A stretch of DNA of 64,000 nt from Mucilaginibacter ginkgonis (GCF_009754905.2 NZ_CP066775.1:3038001-3102000), one strand, 5' to 3'; shown: positions 18,633 to 28,243, numbered from the stretch's first letter. Numbers and translations are program-made. Notes: generated by a model from the sequence alone, not told the origin.

Positions 18633-21098
18633 TTATTTTTTTAGCGTTTCGTCAAACATGTTGAGTATGCGCTTATACTCATCCGTCCAGCTGCTGGGTT
18701 GTACAAAGCCGTGGTCCTCTACCGGGTATGGCGCCAGCGACCAATTGTCTTTATGCAACTCTATCAACCGCTGGGTTAATCTTATAATGTCCTGGAAATT
18801 CACATTCTGGTCTACCATACCGTGGCACATCAATAACTTGCCCTTTAAACCATTCGCGAAATAGATAGGAGAGCTTGCCTTATAGGCGTTCTCATCTAAA
18901 TATGGTTCATTGAGAATATTGTCTGTGTAGCCATGATTATAATGCGCCCAATCTGTTACAGAACGCAAACCTGCTCCCGCGGCAAAAACATCGGGTGTAG
19001 TGAACATGGCCATCAGCGTGATGAATCCGCCGTACGAGCCACCATACAAGCCCACATGAGCCGGATTGACGCCATATTTATCAACCAATAGTTTTACACC
19101 GTCTACCTGGTCAGTCAAATCCTTACCTCCCATGTGGCGATAAATACCGGTCCGCCAATCGCGGCCATAGCCTGCGCTGCCGGTGTAGTCGATATCGAGC
19201 ACAGTATATCCTTGGTCGGCTAGTAGGTTATTGAACATATACTCATGCGAGTATGAACTCCACCAATAGTGCACGTTTTGCAGGTAACCTGCGCCATGAA
19301 CAAACACTACTGCCGGGCGCGACGGGTCAGGGTTTGCCGGTACATATAGTCTCGCGTAAACATCGCTGCCATAACGGTTTTTAAACGTGATCATTTGCGG
19401 ATCGCGCCATGGGTACGACTTAAATTCTGCAGTGACAGAATTGGTTACCTGCATGGGTTTTGCACCCGCTTTATTCGGCTGGATGTATAGTTCCCAGGGC
19501 TTATTTGAATACGAATAGCGGATAGCCAGCCATTTTTCATCGGGAGAAACCGATACCTCATTACCGCCTTTCATAGTGGTGATCTTAACGGGCGTGCCAC
19601 CATTTACAGATAATTTATAATAGTGGGTAATGCCCGGATGCTCCATATTACCAACGAAGTAAAACGACTTACGGTCGTTTGACAGGTCAAGCTGCTGCAC
19701 TTCCCATTTACCGGTGGTTAGCTGTTTCTTTTCACCGGTCGCGACATTTATCGTGTAAATATGTGAGTAACCACTCGCTTCGCTTTGAAAGTAGAACCGG
19801 TTATCATCTATCCAGCCAACGTTTCCGCCTGAGAATCCGCCACCGCCAATACCGGGGCCGCCTATCCATGCATTGTCATGCTGGCGGTCTAACTGGGTAA
19901 GCTTGCCGGTAGCAGGATCTAGTTTCATGATCCAGCGATCCTTATTGTCTTGTGCCGTTACAATAACGACGGCGTTTTTGCTGTCCTCACTCCAATAAGG
20001 GCCATGTACAACTACCTTGCGGTCTTCATTGCGTTTAGTGCGCTCTTCTAACTGCTTTGGATAATCTTTAACATAATCTGGCAGATCTTTTATGCCCGGT
20101 ACGTCTTTAGTGTCTATCGCGTAAACGGTGTCCCGCTGTGTGTCAAAAACAAATGATGCAGATGTTGCCTGCGGCGAACCAACCTTGGTACGGTTAGGAA
20201 TATCTTCTGTAAAACCACTTGCGGTGACATAATTAGGCACTTCTGTGATACGAGCGCCTTCGGCCTGTTTGATCAAACGGTAGGTGATATAGCGATTATC
20301 AGGACTAACGAAAACAGAATTAACAGTTTGGTCGCCAACGCCTATTTCGCGCAGCTGTTTAGGCCGCAAACTTCGGCGGTCGGCAGCTTCTTCTTTATCC
20401 AGCTTCGCTTTTTCTTTGATCACATCGAATAGTTCAAGTTGTTCAGCCTTCAACCATCTCGATTGCTGGGTCTCTCCACCTGCTGTAGCAGCAGTTGCGC
20501 CCGCGCGGGGCCCGCCGGCAGCGCCACCACCAAAACCACCTGCACCGCCACGGCGTCCCTGTACGACATCAGCAGTCGCAGCAACGGTAGGCCCGTTCTT
20601 GGTGAAGTTGGTCAGCTGTATCAATTGGCCGTTTGCAAGGCTTATCGAATACAAATTGTCTGCTTTCACGAAGATAATGTGGCTTTCGTCCCCGCTGAAA
20701 ACTGCGTTGCTTTCGCGGTCTGTTGTGCGGGTTAGTTGCGTGGTTTTATCCGTTTTGTAATTGCTTAAGTAAATGTCGCCGTTGTGTTCGTAGGCTTTAA
20801 CTGTATGGTTTTTATTCCACACACCGTTGCCGGGCAAGGCATCCCGGCGCTCATCAATGCTTACTTTTTGCGGTTTAATGTCTGTGGGGGTGATGCTGTA
20901 AAGCGCGTCGCGGTCGGCATTCTCGGGGTTCCAGTTAAAATATATTTTTTTGCTGTCATCGCTCCAGCGGATGTTTGATGGCGCCGTACCCATCCACTTT
21001 GGGTCGCGCATTATTTTTTCGACAGTAAGTTTGCCCAGCGTTTGCGCAAATGAAGTTCCGCAGGTTACACATAAAGCCAGGGTAAAGATTTTCCTCAT
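18633..21098 (-). CDS. secreted S9 family prolyl-oligopeptidase-type peptidase (DPP IV-like)
   Basis: The ATG at 21098 gives signal peptide MRKIFTLALCVTCGTSFAQ; a longer frame adds 15 residues before it and is rejected. An N-terminal beta-propeller region is followed by a C-terminal alpha/beta-hydrolase with nucleophile in GGSYGG (Ser at about residue 688), acidic residue in MVDQNVNF and catalytic His in VEDHGF. A Gly/Ala-rich low-complexity insert (about residues 180-210) interrupts the propeller. Likely a periplasmic exopeptidase. It is the second of two tandem S9 genes, 82 bases after the first. Confidence 0.93.
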   Translation of the reverse strand: MRKIFTLALCVTCGTSFAQTLGKLTVEKIMRDPKWMGTAPSNIRWSDDSKKIYFNWNPENADRDALYSITPTDIKPQKVSIDERRDALPGNGVWNKNHTVKAYEHNGDIYLSNYKTDKTTQLTRTTDRESNAVFSGDESHIIFVKADNLYSISLANGQLIQLTNFTKNGPTVAATADVVQGRRGGAGGFGGGAAGGPRAGATAATAGGETQQSRWLKAEQLELFDVIKEKAKLDKEEAADRRSLRPKQLREIGVGDQTVNSVFVSPDNRYITYRLIKQAEGARITEVPNYVTASGFTEDIPNRTKVGSPQATSASFVFDTQRDTVYAIDTKDVPGIKDLPDYVKDYPKQLEERTKRNEDRKVVVHGPYWSEDSKNAVVIVTAQDNKDRWIMKLDPATGKLTQLDRQHDNAWIGGPGIGGGGFSGGNVGWIDDNRFYFQSEASGYSHIYTINVATGEKKQLTTGKWEVQQLDLSNDRKSFYFVGNMEHPGITHYYKLSVNGGTPVKITTMKGGNEVSVSPDEKWLAIRYSYSNKPWELYIQPNKAGAKPMQVTNSVTAEFKSYPWRDPQMITFKNRYGSDVYARLYVPANPDPSRPAVVFVHGAGYLQNVHYWWSSYSHEYMFNNLLADQGYTVLDIDYTGSAGYGRDWRTGIYRHMGGKDLTDQVDGVKLLVDKYGVNPAHVGLYGGSYGGFITLMAMFTTPDVFAAGAGLRSVTDWAHYNHGYTDNILNEPYLDENAYKASSPIYFANGLKGKLLMCHGMVDQNVNFQDIIRLTQRLIELHKDNWSLAPYPVEDHGFVQPSSWTDEYKRILNMFDETLKK

Positions 21099-21180
21099 AT
21101 AGATTATGTTAAAAAGGGAATGCAAGTTAAACAGTTGTGTCACTTGTGGCGCACACGCAATTTAATTGTTACATAGCAGG

Positions 21181-23346
21181 TTATTGAGCCTTAACTGTCT
21201 CAGGAATATATCTTCCAAAGAACTCATAAATACGCAGCATCTGGTCTAAGCGCTGGCGCACATTACCGCTGCGTACCAACTCATGCGTACCGCCCGGATG
21301 CTGCACATATTCAACAGGGCGGTTCAAAACCTTTAACGCCTTGTACATCATCTCGCCCTGAACAATGCCTGTGCGTAAGTCTGTTTCGCCATGCAGCATT
21401 AAGTATGGCGTAGTGATCTGGTTCACATAAGTGAATGGCGACTCGCGCGCTAATATCGGCCTGATGCTCTCTTCCCAGGGATAACCGCCGAAGTACATCG
21501 GCACCAGCTGCCATGCATTGCCCTCACCGAAGAACGTTGTGAGATCATAAACACCCCGCTGCGACGATATCGCTGTAAAGCGTTTGGTATGCCCCGCCAG
21601 CCAACCGGTTAGGTAGCCGGCATAAGAGCCGCCTGTAGCAACAGTTTTATCTTTATCGCCCCAGCCTTCGGCAAGCGCGCCATCAAGCGCGGCAAGTACA
21701 TCTTCCTGAGGGCCTGTGCCCCAGTCCTGGTAATTGGCTTTTAAAAAGTCGATGCCGTAACCGCCGGAGCCGCGCGGGTTTGAATAAACTACGCCGTAAC
21801 CATGCGCGCAAAAGAATTGATACTCATGCCACATGGTGCTCTCGCCCGGTCCCCACATGGCGGTTGGCCCACCGTGGATCTGCAGCATTACCGGATACTT
21901 CTTAGCCGGGTCGAAATTTGTAGGTTTCATCACCCAATATTCCACCTTCATACCCTTGCTGTTGGTATAAATTTTCTTTTCGGGATAACTGAGTTTTTTG
22001 CCAGCCAGCCATTCCGCATTAAGGGACGTCAATCTTTTCGGCGATGCATTGTTTAAGCCTGCGGTATACAGTTCGAATGGGTTAGCTACTTCGGTTTTTA
22101 CGTAGACTATTTTGTCTTTGCCGATGTCAAGGCTGCTCATACCTGCTTCGAAAGATGATAGTTGCTCAGGCTTTAGGTTTGCCAGGCTGGCTTTATAAAT
22201 TGGGATACCACCGTTAGATTGTGCGGTAAAATAAAGGCTTTTACTGTCGGCGGCCCAAACGGTTTGGGTGACGGACCTGTCGACAGGTATCTCCATCTTT
22301 TTTCCCGGATTCTCAAAATCATAGACCATTAATTTAGCGACATTGATCTGCATATTTTTGCCAACCTGGTACACCAAATACCTGCCGGATGGCGAAACAC
22401 TGCCGTTGCTTACAGTAGATCCTTCTTCCCTGATCAGCGCTTTAGGCGTGCCGCCGGCAAGCGACATCATGTAAACAGTATTGTCACGGTTACGATCTGG
22501 ATTGGCCAGCGTGTCCGCGTCGCCGGTCATGATGATGTTTTTGCCGTCAGGTGTAAAATAAGCCGAATTGTAACTATGGAAACCGAAGGTAAGCGGTTTA
22601 GCTACAGCGCCCGGCTTAGCGTCTATGAGCATATAATGGCCAAAATCGAAGTATGGTTCCGTTGAGGCTTCACCTTCAAAGTTGAGTTTGTTGAACACCT
22701 TTACTTTGTTATCAGCTTCGTCCTGGGTCAAGAAAGCACGTATCTCGTCCAGGTTGCCGTCGGGGTTTTGTTTAGCTTTTGTTGACAGCGGGTTTGTTTT
22801 ATAACCCGGCATTTCCATAGACCATCCCGGTACTTTTTTTCCCGGATTAAGGACCGAATCCTTAAGCATTTCGGGATAGCTTACATTTACAGAATACAAT
22901 ATCTTGCTACCATCTGGGGACCATTGCGGCGCGTTGGCTCCGCGGCTGTCGTTAGTCAGCTGCATGGCATCGCCGCCGTTAAGCGGCATAATAAATACCT
23001 GCGTTTTGTTTTTAGTAAGGCGAACAAATGCCAGCTTGCTATCATCCGGCGACCAGGCTGGTTGGTTGTTATTATTGCTGATCGCCGTTAAGGCCCTTGC
23101 TGGGGCGCTACCATCAACAGGGACGAGGTAAATCTGATTGCGATAGTTGTATTCCTTTTTATCATTCTCATCAGGTACAATGGACGTAACGGTAAAAGCA
23201 ACCCATTTGCCGCTGTGTGAAATGGTAGCACCACGCAGTTGTTTTATCTTAGTCATATCTTTAACCTGGATATACTGGCTGTTTTGCTGCGCTTTGGTTG
23301 CAAGTACCGTTAAGGAAATAAAAAAAATAAGCAGGCCTTTTTTCAT
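21181..23346 (-). CDS. secreted S9 family peptidase (acylaminoacyl-peptidase-like)
   Basis: A 721-residue exported protein starting MKKGLLIFFISLTVLATKAQ. A WD/PD40-type propeller (for example QWSPDGSKILYSV) precedes the hydrolase domain with nucleophile in GGSYAG, acidic residue in GETDLRT and His in GGTHELVR. The domain order and RGSGGYGIDF oxyanion region match acylaminoacyl peptidases or DPP5. It is distinct from the neighbouring S9 enzyme rather than a duplicate. A start alternative is not needed. Confidence 0.93.
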   Translation of the reverse strand: MKKGLLIFFISLTVLATKAQQNSQYIQVKDMTKIKQLRGATISHSGKWVAFTVTSIVPDENDKKEYNYRNQIYLVPVDGSAPARALTAISNNNNQPAWSPDDSKLAFVRLTKNKTQVFIMPLNGGDAMQLTNDSRGANAPQWSPDGSKILYSVNVSYPEMLKDSVLNPGKKVPGWSMEMPGYKTNPLSTKAKQNPDGNLDEIRAFLTQDEADNKVKVFNKLNFEGEASTEPYFDFGHYMLIDAKPGAVAKPLTFGFHSYNSAYFTPDGKNIIMTGDADTLANPDRNRDNTVYMMSLAGGTPKALIREEGSTVSNGSVSPSGRYLVYQVGKNMQINVAKLMVYDFENPGKKMEIPVDRSVTQTVWAADSKSLYFTAQSNGGIPIYKASLANLKPEQLSSFEAGMSSLDIGKDKIVYVKTEVANPFELYTAGLNNASPKRLTSLNAEWLAGKKLSYPEKKIYTNSKGMKVEYWVMKPTNFDPAKKYPVMLQIHGGPTAMWGPGESTMWHEYQFFCAHGYGVVYSNPRGSGGYGIDFLKANYQDWGTGPQEDVLAALDGALAEGWGDKDKTVATGGSYAGYLTGWLAGHTKRFTAISSQRGVYDLTTFFGEGNAWQLVPMYFGGYPWEESIRPILARESPFTYVNQITTPYLMLHGETDLRTGIVQGEMMYKALKVLNRPVEYVQHPGGTHELVRSGNVRQRLDQMLRIYEFFGRYIPETVKAQ

Positions 23347-23450
23347 GACGAGGAATGATTGATGGCTAAATATAATGGATTACTTTAAACTGTACGAAGA
23401 CGGAGATTACTATTTTAGATATAGTTGGAGCTCATTCGCCGTGAGGCTAT

Positions 23451-23606
23451 GTTCTTTTGTCTTAGCAACAAAAGAACCAAAAGTGCCAAGTCAGCGCAAG
23501 GCTTCTTTTGCCGCACAAGGCTTTCGCCCTGCAAAATTGCTGCTTCGGCCCTCAACCCCGCAGGCCTAGTCCCTGCAGCAATTTATCACCGAAGCTGCGC
23601 GCTGAC
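23451..23606. repeat. large nested inverted repeat, probable dispersed element
   Basis: The gap 23347-23664 has no credible gene. It holds three inverted pairs: GTTCTTTTGT/ACAAAAGAAC (23451-23477), an outer GTCAGCGC/GCGCTGAC pair (23490-23606), and an inner AAATTGCTGC/GCAGCAATTT pair (23534-23584). The nested design and GC content resemble a dispersed non-coding element I recall from Sphingobacteriaceae genomes; copy number cannot be judged here. Confidence 0.6.
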
Positions 23607-23664
23607 GTTCTAAGGTTGGATATGTTAGCCCTGAGTTTAGGACACCAATACGCGGCAGTCCGTA

Positions 23665-25146
23665 TTAGTACCCCAACCTCTTCAAGCCCTCTTTGGCCTT
23701 TTGTTCCACACTGTTTTCAAACTGATGGTTCTTAAAGGCAATAGCCATGTTGTAGTAGTGCGTGGCCTCGGGTTTATTTTTCTGCTCTTCGTAGATGTTA
23801 CCCATTTTTACTGCAGACATAGGCCCGTAATAGTAAGGCGTACCTTTGCCGGTGTTTATAGCCTGCTGATAGTTCTGCAAGGCATTAGCATTTTTGCCCA
23901 TAGCTTCGTAAACCCGGCCTAAACGATAATAGTAATCAGCCTTTTCGCCTGCTGAAGGGTAGCTTTCGGGGTTTTTACCGTCAAGGATATCCAGCGCTTT
24001 ATCATAATATCCACCATCGAATAATAACCTCGCCCTAAGCAGGTCGGCATTAGGCGTAGGGTTCGCGGCCTCTGTTAATGCTTGCTTGTCTTTGTCATTG
24101 AAAGAATACCCTTTTGCTTTTACCTGTTGAATATAGCTCTGATAGCCTTTGTTATCGCCGTGCAGCGCGGCGTCCCATGCTAAATGCAAATAAGTGTCCT
24201 TTACGTAACTGACACCTTTGTTCTCTGCTAAAAACCTGCGGAAGTAATCGTCGGCATTATTATCTAACCGGTTCATTTTAGCCACCGCCTCCAGATAGGT
24301 CAGGTAAGGGTAAGGCTGATACTCCCCGCCGTCGGGACGTTCGTTCAAACACTTTATAGCTTCGGAACTGTGACCGGTGCGCAGGCTCACAAACGCGCGC
24401 ACATAAGTTTTAAGCAAACTGCCGCTATCCATCTGTGCAATGTATTGATGCATTTTGATATACGCTGCCGGGTCGTTCAGCACATACGATTGTACATAGG
24501 TAAGATAGAATACCAGTTCGTCGTAGTACATAGCATAGCTTGTGTGCGGCAACTTTGAAGCCAGTTGCTGCAGACTATTTAAGCCCGTATTAATATTGCC
24601 TTTTACGCCGAAAAAGCTAAGCGCGCTTTTTAATGCGCCATCGGGCAAAGCACCCAGTAATACGTTAACGAGGCCTCTTGGGATATCGTCGGGTAAAAAG
24701 CCGGGGAACTTTTTATTGTTCGCGTTCAATAGTTTCCAGGCGCGATTGATCTCAAAACCTGCCGTTGTGTTTTCGCCAAAGCGCGAGTGGATCAATGCCC
24801 ATTGCAAGTTTACCTGCGCTAATGAAAAATTGTAATAAGGCGAATGGTCGTCCTCGTCTTCCAACAAGTTCAAGCGTTTAGATTTATTGTCTTTTAGCCT
24901 GTCAAAATCGGCTTTGCTTTCTGATGTGAGCAGCCAGAAGTAATCGTAATAATTATCAAGCAGGACGGTGATGGCATTATTGGGGCGCGCGGCCTTTTCC
25001 TGATCGATAAGCACACGGGCGCGTTTAAGTTTAAGACTTAAAATGTTGGTATAGGCTTGCTGGCAGTTGGCGTTAAAATCAAAGTTGGCAAAGGCGGTTG
25101 TTGTGCTTGCAAGAAAAAGTAAAAGGGCTAAAAGTTTTTTGGGCAT
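23665..25146 (-). CDS. exported tetratricopeptide-repeat protein
   Basis: A 493-residue protein with signal peptide MPKKLLALLLFLASTTTAFA. The C-terminal part has clear TPR helices (for example ADYYYRLGRVYEAMGKNANA, then NYQQAINTG and GNIYEEQKNKPEATHYYNMA). The N-terminal half is helical without a recognised domain. It likely works as a periplasmic scaffold or lipid/protein-binding adaptor; no function can be named. It is transcribed alone, with a repeat and another gene's terminator upstream. Confidence 0.85.
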   Translation of the reverse strand: MPKKLLALLLFLASTTTAFANFDFNANCQQAYTNILSLKLKRARVLIDQEKAARPNNAITVLLDNYYDYFWLLTSESKADFDRLKDNKSKRLNLLEDEDDHSPYYNFSLAQVNLQWALIHSRFGENTTAGFEINRAWKLLNANNKKFPGFLPDDIPRGLVNVLLGALPDGALKSALSFFGVKGNINTGLNSLQQLASKLPHTSYAMYYDELVFYLTYVQSYVLNDPAAYIKMHQYIAQMDSGSLLKTYVRAFVSLRTGHSSEAIKCLNERPDGGEYQPYPYLTYLEAVAKMNRLDNNADDYFRRFLAENKGVSYVKDTYLHLAWDAALHGDNKGYQSYIQQVKAKGYSFNDKDKQALTEAANPTPNADLLRARLLFDGGYYDKALDILDGKNPESYPSAGEKADYYYRLGRVYEAMGKNANALQNYQQAINTGKGTPYYYGPMSAVKMGNIYEEQKNKPEATHYYNMAIAFKNHQFENSVEQKAKEGLKRLGY

Positions 25147-25196
25147 GCAGATATTAATAAAGGCCGGGCAATTTGAGATGCCGAAGAATACGTGTA

Positions 25197-25258
25197 GCGC
25201 TTCGACAGGCTCAGCATGACATAGCTGAATAAGCTCCCTCGCTCTGCGCGGGATGACA
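25197..25258. repeat. dispersed repeat (CTTCGACAGGCTCAGCATGACA type)
   Basis: Contains the same core as 8501-8526 in inverse orientation and ends in CGCGGGATGACA. Together with the following terminator it fills the 177-base gap between the TPR gene and the zinc-ribbon gene. Confidence 0.6.
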
Positions 25259-25271
25259 AACCACTTGAAAA

Positions 25272-25304
25272 CAAAAAAGGCGCCCGTTAGCTAACGGACG
25301 CCTT
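25272..25304 (-). terminator. terminator of the DUF4199-to-zinc-ribbon operon
   Basis: On the minus strand the near-perfect stem AAGGCGTCCGTTAG/CTAACGGGCGCCTT is followed by six T residues, 20 bases after the zinc-ribbon gene stop. Confidence 0.88.
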
Positions 25305-25323
25305 AAATCTATAATTTTTTTAA

Positions 25324-26067
25324 TTATACGGCTTCGGTTTCCAGAGCTGTCTGCTCATCAACCAAAATACGGCCACAATGTTCGCAAACAATTATTTTTT
25401 TACGCTGACGGATGTCCGACTGGCGCTGAGGCGGGATCTGGTTAAAGCAGCCTGAGCATGAATCGCGCTGAATAGTTACAACAGCCAGGCCGTTTTTTGC
25501 ATTCTGGCGTAAACGGGTGTAAGCAGTCAACAAACGGGGCTCAATATTAGCGGTAGCTTTCTCTGCTTCAACATTTAAAGCTTCTTCATCTTTTTGTGTT
25601 TCAGCAGTAATGGTACCTAACTCGTCTTTCTTAACGTCAAGGTCTGTTTTGCGTGCCTCTAGATCAGCAGCAGCTTTTTCGTAAACCTGCGTTTTGTTGC
25701 TTATCTCATATTCAAACTCGCGAATCTTCTTTTCGCTCACCTGGATATCAAGGCCCTGGATCTCTATTTCTTTAGAGATCGCCTCATATTCGCGGTTGTT
25801 TTTTACCTCGTTAAGCTGGGTTTCGTATTTTTTAATATTAGCCTGCGCATCTTTGATCAGGTTTTTGCGGGTAACAATGTCGTCCTCAAGGTCATCAAGC
25901 TCGGCTTTGCTTTTTTGGATACGTGTTTCTAATTGTGCAACATCGTCTTCCAAATCGGCAACCTCCATTGGCAGCTCGCCGCGTACCTGGCGGATCCTGT
26001 CAATTTTGGTGTGTATAGTTTGTAGTTCGTATAAAGCTTTAAGCTTTTGTTCTACGGTTTGTTCCAT
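25324..26067 (-). CDS. C4-type zinc-ribbon coiled-coil protein
   Basis: A 247-residue protein with a long N-terminal coiled coil (about residues 5-175) and a C-terminal zinc ribbon with CSGC and CEHC pairs. This matches the CT398/FlgZ-like C4 zinc-ribbon family, universal in Bacteroidota and of uncertain function, perhaps nucleic-acid-related. The ATG at 26067 overlaps the Nif3 stop as TGATG, which argues for translational coupling. A TTG one codon upstream is unlikely to be used. Confidence 0.9.
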   Translation of the reverse strand: MEQTVEQKLKALYELQTIHTKIDRIRQVRGELPMEVADLEDDVAQLETRIQKSKAELDDLEDDIVTRKNLIKDAQANIKKYETQLNEVKNNREYEAISKEIEIQGLDIQVSEKKIREFEYEISNKTQVYEKAAADLEARKTDLDVKKDELGTITAETQKDEEALNVEAEKATANIEPRLLTAYTRLRQNAKNGLAVVTIQRDSCSGCFNQIPPQRQSDIRQRKKIIVCEHCGRILVDEQTALETEAV

Positions 26068-27164
26068 CAAATAAAATATTTTATGGGGTTTGTATTTATT
26101 TCTGTTAAGCGGAGGGCAAAGTTAGCAAATTTTTCTTTAATTTTTTCATACAATAAATGCTGCGTAAACTGCTCACTTTCAAAGTGCCCCACATCTGCTA
26201 TCACTATCTTTTTCTCGGCATCAAAAAACTCATGGTATTTGTAATCTGCAGTAATAAAAATGTCTGCACCCGCGGCAATGGCTTGCATTAACAGAAAGCC
26301 TCCGGCGCCGCCGCAAACGGCCACCTTTTTTACCGGCTTGCCACGGAGTTCTGTATGGCGAATCACAGTGGCGTCGAGGCTGTTCTTAATATGCCGCAGA
26401 TAGTCACTTTCAGAGATGCCATGCTCTATTTCTCCGATCATCCCCGAACCGATATCCTGGTACTGGTTCGTCAGCTGATAAAGGTCGTAAGCAACCTCTT
26501 CATAAGGATGCGCCAGGAATAAAGCCATCAATATTTTACTTTCCAGCCTTGCAGGATAGATCGTCTCGACACGCACCTCTGCTTCATGGTGTTGCTCGCC
26601 CGGTGTACCCACAAACGGATCTGTATTATCCCCGGGTTTAAAGGTGCCCGTACCATCCGCGTTGAAACTGCATTCGCTATAATCGCCTATCTGCCCTGCA
26701 CCTGCTTTAAATAATGCTTCGCGAACTTGTTTGGCTTGCAGCTGTGGTACATAAGTTACAAGTTTTTTGAGGATGCCTTGTTTTGGCGACAGGATACGGC
26801 AGTTAGTGAGCCCCAACCGCTGGCAAATGCGGCGGTTTACACCATCGGTAACGTTATCCAGATTGGTATGTATAGCGTAAAGCGCAATGTTACGGCGAAT
26901 GGCTTTCTCTACAACACGTTCTACATAAGTTTTGCCGTTAAACTTTTTTAAGCCTTTGAAAACAATAGGGTGGTGCGATACGATGACCTGGCAGCCGGTT
27001 GCTATGGCCTCGTCAACAACCTCTTCTGTACAATCGAGCGAGATCAATGCCTGGCTGATCTCCATGTCAGGCCTGCCAACGATCAATCCCGAGTTGTCAT
27101 ACTCTTCCTGGTATTGCGGCGGCGCGAGGGTTTCAAGGTAATTGATTAGTTCTGAAAGTTTCAT
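26067..27164 (-). CDS. Nif3-like dinuclear metal-centre protein
   Basis: A 365-residue NIF3/YqfO-type protein. Metal-binding blocks are VSHHPIVF (about residues 62-69), IHTNLDNV, and near the C-terminus DVGHFESEQF. The long middle insert with HPYEEVAYDLY is the CutA/PII-like domain found in Bacillus and Bacteroidota members. Related proteins have been linked to GTP cyclohydrolase-like or phosphatase activity, but function is not settled. It ends in TGATG with the zinc-ribbon gene and begins 15 bases after the TM2 gene. Confidence 0.93.
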   Translation of the reverse strand: MKLSELINYLETLAPPQYQEEYDNSGLIVGRPDMEISQALISLDCTEEVVDEAIATGCQVIVSHHPIVFKGLKKFNGKTYVERVVEKAIRRNIALYAIHTNLDNVTDGVNRRICQRLGLTNCRILSPKQGILKKLVTYVPQLQAKQVREALFKAGAGQIGDYSECSFNADGTGTFKPGDNTDPFVGTPGEQHHEAEVRVETIYPARLESKILMALFLAHPYEEVAYDLYQLTNQYQDIGSGMIGEIEHGISESDYLRHIKNSLDATVIRHTELRGKPVKKVAVCGGAGGFLLMQAIAAGADIFITADYKYHEFFDAEKKIVIADVGHFESEQFTQHLLYEKIKEKFANFALRLTEINTNPIKYFI

Positions 27165-27179
27165 TAAACAAACCCGGTA

Positions 27180-27536
27180 TTACACACCCATCCTGGCGAT
27201 CTCAATACTTTCGTAAGCCATTTTTTGGTTGTATTCGTTAGCAAGACTTTTGTGGTTTATCAGATCTATGATAGTGCCTATCAGGCAAAAACCACCGGTG
27301 AAAACATAAATGATGCCCATACCAATCTGCCCTACAACAAATCGCTGTACGCCGGCAATACCAATAAAACCAATCAGCGTGAATATCAATATGTCTTGCG
27401 GACTTTTACGGCGACCGTAGTAAAGATTTAAAAACGTTTGATTTTGCGACTCGGTTAAGCCGGTTGTCATTTGCCTTAAAAAACTAATCTCTTCAAAGGT
27501 TACTCCGGGGAATGAAGCATATGGGTTATTATTCAT
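27180..27536 (-). CDS. TM2 domain membrane protein
   Basis: A 118-residue protein. Residues about 45-100 form a TM2 domain: a basic RRKSPQDI entry, helix IFTLIGFIGIAGVQRFVVG, a GQIGMGI turn, and second helix YVFTGGFCLIGTIIDLI. Function of TM2 proteins in bacteria is unknown. The gene overlaps the upstream DUF2752 gene by eight bases. Confidence 0.9.
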   Translation of the reverse strand: MNNNPYASFPGVTFEEISFLRQMTTGLTESQNQTFLNLYYGRRKSPQDILIFTLIGFIGIAGVQRFVVGQIGMGIIYVFTGGFCLIGTIIDLINHKSLANEYNQKMAYESIEIARMGV

Positions 27537-27840
27537 GGCTGTAGGTTTTAAGTTCTTTAAATTTAAAGATTTGTATACAGATTAGAGACCATATGCGATA
27601 AAATGTTACAAAAAGTGCGGGTATACCCAGCCAATGTGCTTTAAGCGAATTGCCTATGTCGCCGTGAATCAAGTAACTTATGGCGTGGCCTATGCCACAG
27701 CCTGGGCACCAGGTAATGCCCATTAACCGCAGCGGGCATAAAACGAAATGGCTATCGCTGCCGGGGTTAGTTACTCCCAATGCCACGATAGCCATTAGCC
27801 AGAATATCAGTTCGAAATTATTTTTCAGCAGTTTAATCAA
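27529..27840 (-). CDS. DUF2752 membrane protein
   Basis: A 103-residue protein with the DUF2752 hallmark CPGCGIGHAISYLIHGD and an upstream LCPLRLMGITW. Two or three hydrophobic helices are visible. The family is small and often sits beside TM2 proteins, as here. The paired cysteines of CPGC might bind a metal or be redox-active, which is inference. Overlaps both neighbours by eight bases. Confidence 0.9.
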   Translation of the reverse strand: MIKLLKNNFELIFWLMAIVALGVTNPGSDSHFVLCPLRLMGITWCPGCGIGHAISYLIHGDIGNSLKAHWLGIPALFVTFYRIWSLICIQIFKFKELKTYSHE

Positions 27841-28243
27841 CTTGCTCCGGTTTGGTCATTAACAATAGCGAGGCTGCCAGGGCACTAAGCACACCAATAA
27901 GTAACGCCGCGAATATACGACCCGAGAAATCTTGCGTATTAGTTTTCTGACCGCCGATATAACTTACATACCAAATTCCCATTGCAATGGCTACAACGCC
28001 TGCAACAATTAGTATCTTAAAGCTTTGACCGAAAGCCTGCAGGAAACCAAACTTGCCGTTTGTTTCATTTTCGCGGTAGCTGCGTACGCCAAAGTATAAG
28101 CCAATAACAGGTATCAGAATAGAGAAATATTCAAAAGGTGCGGTTTTATCTGCCTGGGTATCGTAACCGGCCCAGTGCATGGCAAACAGCCAGCCGCCGC
28201 TTAAAATGCCTATAATTAAACCGTAAATGATAGCGTTTTTCAT
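27833..28243 (-). CDS. DUF4199 membrane protein
   Basis: A 136-residue inner-membrane protein with four predicted helices: residues about 5-25, 42-57, 72-90 and 108-125. The sequence around IPVIGLYFGVRSYRENE and GKFGFLQAFGQSFKI is typical of DUF4199, restricted to Bacteroidota. No function known. First gene of the operon DUF4199-DUF2752-TM2-Nif3-zinc ribbon. Confidence 0.88.
   Translation of the reverse strand: MKNAIIYGLIIGILSGGWLFAMHWAGYDTQADKTAPFEYFSILIPVIGLYFGVRSYRENETNGKFGFLQAFGQSFKILIVAGVVAIAMGIWYVSYIGGQKTNTQDFSGRIFAALLIGVLSALAASLLLMTKPEQVD

Noticed and set aside
20439-20760. Plus-strand proline/alanine-rich frames opposite the S9 peptidase
   Set aside because: Shadows of the Gly/Ala-rich insert in the real minus-strand gene.
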